Source of the DNA: Myxococcales bacterium
GTDB taxonomy: Bacteria > Myxococcota > Polyangia > Fen-1088
DNA: 25,673 nt
Assembly: GCA_003155465.1 (NCBI GenBank)
Contig: PMCR01000462.1
Coordinates: forward strand, 272 to 25,944
Direction of reading: 5' to 3'
Translations under genes and position numbers: made by a program
Notes under the pieces: generated by a model
The model's input: only the letters and a program-made list of their open reading frames with translations
Told to the model about the DNA's origin: nothing
The model's database searches: none
Shown: positions 1 through 6,049 of the stretch, in pieces
How positions within the stretch are numbered: the stretch's first letter is position 1
How the letters are laid out: each line of letters starts with the position of its first letter

Positions 1-1981
1 GGCCATCCCGGATGGCGATGTCGCTGTCGGGGTCGAAGGTTATGCCCGGACCAGTGGGAAACTCCCCCGGACCGGATTCGACGGTCAGCGTAACTTCTGG
101 CGAATTGCTGATCGGCTGGCCGCGAGCATCAAGAACGGTGACCACGACCTGCGCATCGTCAAGCGCATCGGTGCCGTGAATGACGGTCTGGTCCGCCGTC
201 AATTGCAGCCTGGCCGGCCTTCCGGGAGCCGGCCACGCAGGCGGCGGGATGTGGCGGTATTCATTGCGATACCAATACCATTGACGTTTCGGCAGCCGGA
301 AGTAGTCCACCAGGCCCATACTGCCAAAATGCCCGGCGATGCTGCCATGGTCGAAGGCGCACCAGAGAGCCTGCCCGCTTCGCCACCCGAATTGCTCCGT
401 CTGCAAGTCACCCCAGCCCGGCCCATAGCTGCCCGGACGGTCGCAAACCGTGGAGCCATACTCGGTCACCGTATTGGGGATTCCGGGATTCATAAACAGA
501 CGTGCGCCGTCGCCGTTGTAGCCAGCTACGTCGCCGAGTTTGTCAATCTCTCCGCGTTGAGCGCCGCCGACGGCGGCAGGCCGTGTCGGATCCAACTCAT
601 GCGAAAGAACGACCAAGTCTTTCAGGAACTGGTGCACCTTGGGCATGGTTGACGGTGCGGTGAAGAAGGCTTCGTTGCCCAGGCTCCAGACGATGATGCT
701 GGGATGATTGCGATGGATGCGGATCATCTCGCGCAGGCTGGCCTTCACACTGTTCTCGAAGCCCGTCTGATGCTCAGGCTCGGGTGGATAGGCGCTGGCA
801 CCCCACGGGTTCTTGAAGGGCGCGGTACCCCAGAAGGAATTCTCAGACCAGAACAACAAGCCCAAACGGTCGCATGCCGCCGAGAAGACGGGAGCGTGAG
901 GGTAGTGCGATCCGCGCACGAAATCGAATCCGGCATCCTTGAGCAGTCTGATGTCACGCTCAAGACCACCGTCCGTCACGGCATCGCCCCATCCGGCATG
1001 ATCCTGATGCGCGTTCACCCCTTTGAAGTAAAGGTGTTCGCCGTTGAGAAAGAACCCTTGATCCGCAGTCCACTTGAACCAGCGGAAACCAAAGGTGGTG
1101 CGATAGGTATCCACCAGCGCCGTTCCGTCGAAGACTCTTGTCACCACCGAATACAGATTCGGATGGTTCGGAGACCAGAGCTTGGGACTGGCAACGTCCG
1201 GGGTGTTCTGGTCGAAAGTCACCAAAGCACCGGGCCCGACGGATTGCGATGTCTTTACGGTCGCCACAATCTGACCATGGCCGTCCATGACATCCGATTG
1301 CGCCGTGCAGCGCTTCCTCTTAGCCGAGTCGTTGCGAATCTCGGTCTTCACATTCACTGCACCCGACTCCGCGGAGACTCTGGGTGTGGTGACAAACGTG
1401 CCACACCACGTTACGTGCAACGGATCGGTGATCACCAAACGCACATCGCGATAGATGCCCCCAGAAAAAACGTGCTCACCGGCACGGGGCGCAAGTTCCG
1501 GATTCCACAGATTGTTGACTCGGACGGCCAGAAGGTTGTCGCCCGAATGAACGGATTCCGTGATGTCGAAGGAAAACCCTGTGTAGCCCCCTTGGTGCCG
1601 ACCGACACTCCGGCCGTTGACAAAGGCCTCCGCGACTTGAAACACCCCATCAAATTCGATGAAAATGCGCTTCCGTTTCCATTCCTGCGAAACGGTCAGA
1701 TGTTTGCGATACCAGCCGTATCCCGTGTAGAACTCGGAGGACAAGAAATACGGCTGGCTGAAGGAGTGCGGAAGCCCAACTGGGTTCCAGGCTTCGTCCG
1801 CGAAACCGGGAGCTTCGGCACCCGCGGAATCCCCCAAGGCGAACTTCCACTCCCGGTTCAGGCTCAACTCCAGCCTGGGTGACGGTTGGGAAATCTTCTC
1901 CGCGGCACTGCCAGCGCCGAGCAGGAGCGGGAGAATCCAGAGGTGGTGACAGGTCATGAGGCGGAGTGTCTCAGTTTTCAT
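1..1981 (-). CDS. Secreted glycoside hydrolase family 2 (beta-galactosidase-like), C-terminus off the left edge
   Basis: Reading the minus strand from 1981 gives an open frame of about 660 codons that leaves the window. It begins with a signal peptide (basic start, then WILPLLLGAGSA). The GH2 order follows: a jelly-roll sugar-binding domain (GWYRKHL, later FVNGRSVGRHQGGY), an immunoglobulin-like sandwich, a TIM barrel from about residue 305 (NGEHLYFKGVNAHQDHAG), and an Ig/Big-like C-terminal domain (PTGPGITF). The acid/base glutamate is E437 in NHPSIIVWSLGNEA and the nucleophile is E507 in VTEYGS, so the enzyme looks catalytically intact. It probably cleaves beta-linked galactose or a related sugar outside the cytoplasm; the exact substrate cannot be read. 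Another in-frame ATG lies at 1957; I chose 1981 because it gives a better charged signal-peptide start, but neither has a clear ribosome site. It is transcribed away from the PD40 and sigma-factor genes. Confidence 0.92.
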   Translation of the reverse strand, partial: MKTETLRLMTCHHLWILPLLLGAGSAAEKISQPSPRLELSLNREWKFALGDSAGAEAPGFADEAWNPVGLPHSFSQPYFLSSEFYTGYGWYRKHLTVSQEWKRKRIFIEFDGVFQVAEAFVNGRSVGRHQGGYTGFSFDITESVHSGDNLLAVRVNNLWNPELAPRAGEHVFSGGIYRDVRLVITDPLHVTWCGTFVTTPRVSAESGAVNVKTEIRNDSAKRKRCTAQSDVMDGHGQIVATVKTSQSVGPGALVTFDQNTPDVASPKLWSPNHPNLYSVVTRVFDGTALVDTYRTTFGFRWFKWTADQGFFLNGEHLYFKGVNAHQDHAGWGDAVTDGGLERDIRLLKDAGFDFVRGSHYPHAPVFSAACDRLGLLFWSENSFWGTAPFKNPWGASAYPPEPEHQTGFENSVKASLREMIRIHRNHPSIIVWSLGNEAFFTAPSTMPKVHQFLKDLVVLSHELDPTRPAAVGGAQRGEIDKLGDVAGYNGDGARLFMNPGIPNTVTEYGSTVCDRPGSYGPGWGDLQTEQFGWRSGQALWCAFDHGSIAGHFGSMGLVDYFRLPKRQWYWYRNEYRHIPPPAWPAPGRPARLQLTADQTVIHGTDALDDAQVVVTVLDARGQPISNSPEVTLTVESGPGEFPTGPGITFDPDSDIAIRDG

Positions 1982-2299
1982 GTTCAGTCAAGACGGCCAG
2001 ACGGAATATGCACTTCGCGCGCAAACCCATCAACACCATTGCCCATGACAGTGATCCCGCGATGGCCGCAGAAGGTCGTGGACGTGGCCTGACTGATCAC
2101 CGTCGACCACATCTGCGACAGCCACCGGAAGCTTCCATCAGGTGTGTGGCTTGATCATGGAAAGGCTTGTTTCTCCGGGGTACCCCTCGCATTCGCTCCG
2201 CTTGGCGCAGTACCAGGGGAGGGCGTCACGCGCTTCTTGGCAAGGGTTGCGGCGACGTCGGGCTACAATATTTCACCAAGCTAGGTCATACTGGCCAGC
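1982..2299. other. Divergent intergenic region, no gene seen
   Basis: These 318 bases separate the minus-strand GH2 gene from the plus-strand PD40 lipoprotein and should hold both promoters. A TACAAT box at 2264-2269 lies 30 bases before the ATG at 2300 and is a plausible -10 element, but I find no good -35 at normal spacing. A perfect 10-bp palindrome (GGGGTACCCC) sits at 2177-2186 and could be an operator or chance. Short open frames here have no family features. Confidence 0.5.
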
Positions 2300-3253
2300 A
2301 TGACCGGCCGACAGCTCGGCGCAGTGGCCGCAATATTCTTCGGGGGAGTCGGCTGCATGAAGGCAGACCGCCTGGTAGCCGTCCAGATAGACACGGTCCC
2401 GACCGATGCGCTCCAGCCAGAAATAGACGGAGGCGGCGACGCTGCTTGGGGGCGGGGGCCATTCTCTGCGCCGACGCCGATCGTTGGCCTAGTCAGCGAG
2501 ACAACCGACGTCCACGGTGCCTCGCTCACCAAGGATGAATTGGAGATCTACTTTGCGTGCCAACTCAAGGGTGACCCGACCTTCCACATTTGGTCCGCCA
2601 CGCGGCCCACTCTCGATTCGGCGTGGCCTGCGGCTGTGCTGGTGACCAAACTCTTCGGCTCTCGCTTCGATGTGGATCCGGAGATTTCCCCTGATGGCCT
2701 GACCATCTACTTTTCGAGTGACCGATTAGGCGCGGGATTCCGACTCTATGTCTCTCAGCGGAGCGCACGCGACCAGCAGTGGACTAACCCACAGGAAGTC
2801 GTGGAACTTACCTCTTCGACAATGGACAGGTATGGACCCAGCGTCGATCCCACGGGGCTTTTCATGGTTTTTGGCTCCGCGACGCAGGGAGATAACGACT
2901 ATCGCCTGTACTCCGCGTCCCGATCCCGCACCGACTCTTCCGGAGTCTGGGGAAATGTCCAGGAGCTTTCGGGCATCAACTCAGGCAGGGAGGACGACGA
3001 TCCCGCGCTTTTTCATGATTCGTTGTCCCTGATCTGGAGCTCTCGAGCCTATAGCAACGGAAAATCGTGGGATCTCGTCGAAGTCAGCCGTCCCGACCTG
3101 TCCGCGCTTTTTTCCGCTGCGCCAGTTTTCCTGACCACTCTCAATACCTCCTACTCGGATCGCTATCCTTGGGTGTCGCAGGACGGAACCCATATTGTGT
3201 TCAGCATTGAGCCCGAAAGCAGCCCCGGCGCTCTCTATGAAGCATGGCGGTAG
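2300..3253 (+). CDS. PD40/TolB-like beta-propeller lipoprotein
   Basis: This 317-residue protein starts with a short hydrophobic leader ending at Cys19 (FFGGVGC), so it is probably a lipoprotein, although the lipobox lacks the usual leucine. The rest carries WD40-like PD40 beta-propeller repeats. The clearest is around residues 128-143 (DVDPEISPDGLTIYFSSDR), with weaker copies near DRYGPSVDPTGLFMVFGS, REDDDPALFHDSLSLIWSS and SDRYPWVSQDGTHIVFS. PD40 propellers of the TolB type usually bind proteins or glycans in the periplasm; no enzymatic motif is visible. It lies between a secreted GH2 hydrolase and an ECF sigma operon, so a role in sensing or binding surface polymer is possible but inferred. 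A TACAAT box lies 30 bases upstream of the start. Confidence 0.8.
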   Translation: MTGRQLGAVAAIFFGGVGCMKADRLVAVQIDTVPTDALQPEIDGGGDAAWGRGPFSAPTPIVGLVSETTDVHGASLTKDELEIYFACQLKGDPTFHIWSATRPTLDSAWPAAVLVTKLFGSRFDVDPEISPDGLTIYFSSDRLGAGFRLYVSQRSARDQQWTNPQEVVELTSSTMDRYGPSVDPTGLFMVFGSATQGDNDYRLYSASRSRTDSSGVWGNVQELSGINSGREDDDPALFHDSLSLIWSSRAYSNGKSWDLVEVSRPDLSALFSAAPVFLTTLNTSYSDRYPWVSQDGTHIVFSIEPESSPGALYEAWR

Positions 3254-3274
3254 GGTTCACCTGACGACTCGTAG

Positions 3275-3305
3275 TTGACAACCTCGCACTTTTCGGAGCT
3301 ACAAT
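3275..3305 (+). promoter_or_regulatory. Sigma-70-like promoter of the ECF sigma operon, probably leaderless
   Basis: A perfect TTGACA (3275-3280) and a near-consensus TACAAT (3300-3305) are separated by 19 bases, slightly longer than the ideal 17. Only six bases separate the -10 box from the ATG at 3312, so transcription would start at or next to the A of the start codon. There is no ribosome site at useful spacing, which fits a leaderless mRNA. Confidence 0.5.
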
Positions 3306-3311
3306 TGAGGC

Positions 3312-3935
3312 ATGTCCTTCGTGGGAAGCAGACTTCGTGTTGGCGTCCCCGCCGAGGTGCGCTCGTCCGAGAGGAGCGAATCCGACCTTACAACCCTGGC
3401 GTTGGCGGCGAGGACACGCGATGCCGCGGCCATGCGCAGGTTCTTGGAAGCCATCGCACCGTCGGTACGCAATGTCTGTCGCGGCGTCTTGGGGGCTGGC
3501 CACGGTGACTTGGAAGATACCGTCCAGGAGTGTTTGATCGACATCCTGCGTGCCTTGCCGAGCTACCGGGTCGAGGGCGCGATTGTTCACTACACGAATC
3601 GCATCGCGTTGCGGGCGTCAATCGCCGCGCGCAAGCGAGCACGAAGTCGAGAGCAGCGGCTGAACGCGCTCGCTGATCAGACTTGCGTCCCAGACCTCGC
3701 CGGAAGCGAGAACGCCCTTCCCAACCTTTGGCTGGTGCGCGGAATCATCGACGAGCTGTCGGCCGTGCAGGCCGAGACCGTTCTCATGCGCATGGTCTTG
3801 GGTTGCTCGGTGGAAGAGACAGCCGCAGCCACGCAGGTGCCAGTCAACACGGTCAAGAGCCGTCTGCGTTTGGCCAAGGACTACCTGCGCAGTCGACTCG
3901 ACGAAGAGATTGTCGACTGGAAAGGCCGCGCATGA
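3312..3935 (+). CDS. ECF-family RNA polymerase sigma factor
   Basis: This 207-residue protein has the two-domain plan of an ECF sigma factor. Region 2 covers about residues 40-115 (AMRRFLEAIAPSVRNVCRG, then DLEDTVQECLIDILRALPSY). Region 4 covers about 140-196, with a helix-turn-helix (GCSVEETAAATQVPVNTVKS followed by RLRLAKDYLR) that would read the -35 element. It should direct RNA polymerase to a small regulon in response to an envelope signal. Its stop codon overlaps the start of the next gene (ATGA at 3932-3935), and that gene is a zinc-finger anti-sigma factor, the usual partner. The residues before about 25 are unlike sigma domains, so the true start could be slightly downstream. Confidence 0.93.
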   Translation: MSFVGSRLRVGVPAEVRSSERSESDLTTLALAARTRDAAAMRRFLEAIAPSVRNVCRGVLGAGHGDLEDTVQECLIDILRALPSYRVEGAIVHYTNRIALRASIAARKRARSREQRLNALADQTCVPDLAGSENALPNLWLVRGIIDELSAVQAETVLMRMVLGCSVEETAAATQVPVNTVKSRLRLAKDYLRSRLDEEIVDWKGRA

Positions 3936-4840
3936 ATCTCGAGTTGCATCCCGAAGACGTCCTCGACCGGGCGCTGACGGGCGAGTTGTCTGAAGCGGAG
4001 CAGCATGCTTTGGAGCAGCACCTTGCCGATTGCAGCGCTTGTGAGGCTCACCTGGCCATGGCTCGCTCGCGGCAACAGGCTTGTGCGCCGCAGCCCTGGG
4101 GTAGCCGCTTGAACAGCCTCGCGGTGGACTACGCCTTGGCTCGCTTCGGACGCGCCCGCTGGTCGGCGCTGTTTTTCTGGCCGACCCGAAGGCGTTGGCT
4201 TCTGGCAACCGTGGGAATGCTGTTGGTAGCGGGCGGCGTGGCAAGCGCGGCATTTTGGCACAGGCAAGCTGCCGCGCCTGATCCGGTCCCGTCGCAGGGC
4301 ACCGTGGCGCGACCTGCTGCACGGAAACCCGCGCCGCGCAAGCCAGCCCTGGCCTTGTCTGAGCCGCCCTCGTCTTTGCAGGCTGAACTCGTGGACAGCA
4401 GCTCCAGCCTTTCTCCGGCACCGCGCGCGCAACCCAGCGCAGCCTCGCTTTTTGCGCAGGCCTCCACCTTGCGCGACCGCAACCGGGTGGACGACGCCAT
4501 TGCCGTTTTTCGCAAGCTGCAGCAGCTCTTCCCCACCACGCGCGAAAGCCGGGTCTCATTTGCCGTCGCAGGCCGCATGCTGCTCGACCGCGGGCGCCCG
4601 TTGCAGGCCCTTGCTCAATTCGATCAGCACCTGGCGCGTGGGGGCGAGGCGTCAGAGGAGGCCCTGGCCGGACGCGCGGCCGCGTTGGGACAGATGGGGC
4701 GCCTTTCCGCTGAACGCGAAACCTGGCAGAGGCTGCTCGATTCCTACCCTGGAACGATCTACGCCACCCAAGCCAGACAGCGGTTGTCCGAGGTGCGCCG
4801 TCCGCAGAAATCGGTTCCTGGAATCGAGCATTCTCTCTGA
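3932..4840 (+). CDS. Membrane anti-sigma factor with zinc-finger head and TPR-like periplasmic tail
   Basis: The protein has 302 residues. The N-terminus holds a ZAS-type anti-sigma zinc-binding motif, H30-x3-C34-x2-C37 (HLADCSAC). One membrane helix lies at about residues 89-109 (WLLATVGMLLVAGGVASAAFW), followed by an Ala/Pro-rich stretch and a helical C-terminal region (about 170-290) that looks like tetratricopeptide/tol-pal repeats (FAQASTLRDRNRVDDAIAVF; GRPLQALAQFDQHL). The head would hold the sigma factor in the cytoplasm while the repeats sense outside the membrane. The start is the ATG that overlaps the sigma stop by four bases; upstream in-frame starts lie inside the sigma gene and would add unrelated sequence. 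The fusion to repeats instead of a short periplasmic tail is seen in some myxobacterial proteins. Confidence 0.88.
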   Translation: MNLELHPEDVLDRALTGELSEAEQHALEQHLADCSACEAHLAMARSRQQACAPQPWGSRLNSLAVDYALARFGRARWSALFFWPTRRRWLLATVGMLLVAGGVASAAFWHRQAAAPDPVPSQGTVARPAARKPAPRKPALALSEPPSSLQAELVDSSSSLSPAPRAQPSAASLFAQASTLRDRNRVDDAIAVFRKLQQLFPTTRESRVSFAVAGRMLLDRGRPLQALAQFDQHLARGGEASEEALAGRAAALGQMGRLSAERETWQRLLDSYPGTIYATQARQRLSEVRRPQKSVPGIEHSL

Positions 4841-4853
4841 GCGTGGTTTGAGC

Positions 4854-5972
4854 GTGAGCGGTCGGAGAAATGGCGCTGCGTCTGCGCCACGGCCCGCGCG
4901 CCTCGGGCGGGTCATCTTGTTCTTCTTGCTGGCTGGCGTGGTCGCTCTGCCGCGAGTGGCAACGGCAGAAGAACGGGAGCGCCTCAACGCGGTGCTGGCC
5001 GGAGACCCGGCAGCAATCGAGAGAGTCCTCGTCGCGCTTCGAGCTTCGCTTGACCGCCAGGGCCTGGACCTGGTTGCGGTCAGTTCGGCCCGGATCGATC
5101 CAATCGACGTCGCCCGCTGTCCTCTCGATCTCACTCCCACCGGACCTGTGGCGCATCTGTGGCTAGACCTGACGGCAACCCAACCCACGATGTATCTCCT
5201 GGACGCGCGAAGTGGGCTGGTCTATGCACGCCCGCTGGCGGTTCACGCGAATCCAGACGCGGTCGAGCTGGAACTGATTCGCTTGGTGGTCGACAGCTCG
5301 GTGGAGGCCATTCTGAAAGGGCGCGCGCTGGGTGTGAGCCGCGACGAGTTCGAACGATCTTTGGCGCCCCCTCCAGTCCCAGTCCCAGTCCCAGTCCCAG
5401 TCCCAGTCCCAGTCCCGGCACCGCATCCGCCTCCACTGCCGGTAGCGGCAGCGACGAATCAGTGGCCCCGATGGACCATCTCGGCCGGCTATTCGGGGAC
5501 CATGCTGTCGACTGATTCCGTCGCGCATGGTCCGGAACTGGGAGCGGAATGGCTTTGGCCGCATCTTCATCTGGGCATGACCATTCTGCAGCAATTGCCG
5601 CTGACCGTTACCCGCGGCGGGGTGGACATGCGCCTGCTCTCGTCCGGAATTCGGGTCGTTGCGGCCTTTCCGATGGCCATTGCCTCGCGCCTCTCTGCGT
5701 CGTTCGGACTGGGGGCCGGGTTGGACGCAACCCATGTGGCGCCAGATGGAACAGGGTCAGCGCCGGCCTTCTGGGCGACCGATCCGCTGGTCCTGGCCAT
5801 GGCAACGCTCGATCATGCTCTTGGCGCTGCAGTTGTCTCCGTGCGGGTTGGAGTCGACTTGGATCTCTTGGCCGCGCGGTACTTGGTCGCGCATGCTAGT
5901 GGAAACAGTGTGTTGTGGACACCGTGGCGCTGGCGTCCGTTCGCCGCTATGCGTATCGGTTTTGCGTTCTAA
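4854..5972 (+). CDS. Exported protein with (Pro-Val)7 linker and outer-membrane-barrel-like C-terminus
   Basis: About 372 residues from a GTG at 4854 (a TTG at 4848 is also possible). After an Arg-rich start comes a signal peptide (VILFFLLAGVVALPRVATA). The first half (about 35-165) is a small soluble domain of unknown family. It is joined to the second half by seven Pro-Val units encoded by a hexanucleotide repeat. The second half (about 200-372) alternates polar and aromatic/hydrophobic residues and ends in Phe (RIGFAF), as outer-membrane barrels do. It begins 13 bases after the anti-sigma gene, so it is probably the third member of the sigma operon and could be a signal receiver or target. 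I do not recognise a named family. Confidence 0.72.
   Translation: MSGRRNGAASAPRPARLGRVILFFLLAGVVALPRVATAEERERLNAVLAGDPAAIERVLVALRASLDRQGLDLVAVSSARIDPIDVARCPLDLTPTGPVAHLWLDLTATQPTMYLLDARSGLVYARPLAVHANPDAVELELIRLVVDSSVEAILKGRALGVSRDEFERSLAPPPVPVPVPVPVPVPVPAPHPPPLPVAAATNQWPRWTISAGYSGTMLSTDSVAHGPELGAEWLWPHLHLGMTILQQLPLTVTRGGVDMRLLSSGIRVVAAFPMAIASRLSASFGLGAGLDATHVAPDGTGSAPAFWATDPLVLAMATLDHALGAAVVSVRVGVDLDLLAARYLVAHASGNSVLWTPWRWRPFAAMRIGFAF
5373..5414 (+). repeat. Seven tandem copies of CCAGTC encoding (Pro-Val)7
   Basis: Seven perfect head-to-tail hexamers lie inside the exported-protein gene. Because the unit is six bases, gain or loss by slippage would lengthen or shorten the linker without breaking the frame. 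All copies are identical, which points to recent expansion. Confidence 0.95.
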
Positions 5973-6035
5973 GAATCCGGCTTTTTTCTTGGACTGCCCT
6001 GACCCGTTTCCCAGAGTGACCACCCCTTCTTGATC

Positions 6036-6043
6036 AAAAGGAG
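6036..6043 (+). promoter_or_regulatory. Strong ribosome binding site of the GH2 lipoprotein gene
   Basis: AAAAGGAG lies six bases before the ATG at 6050 and fixes that start. It is clearly stronger than the initiation sites of the neighbouring sigma operon genes. Confidence 0.85.
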
Positions 6044-6049
6044 TTTTCC

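Noticed and set aside
704..1882. 392-codon plus-strand open frame
   Set aside because: It lies opposite the GH2 gene, whose minus-strand frame has a signal peptide and both catalytic motifs. The plus-strand translation has no family features.
3683..3931. Upstream start for the anti-sigma factor
   Set aside because: It would lie wholly inside the sigma gene in another frame and adds an Arg-rich sequence with no domain; the ATGA overlap start is natural.
3618..5156. 512-codon minus-strand open frame
   Set aside because: It runs antisense through the sigma, anti-sigma and exported-protein genes and is an Arg/Pro-rich GC-bias shadow.
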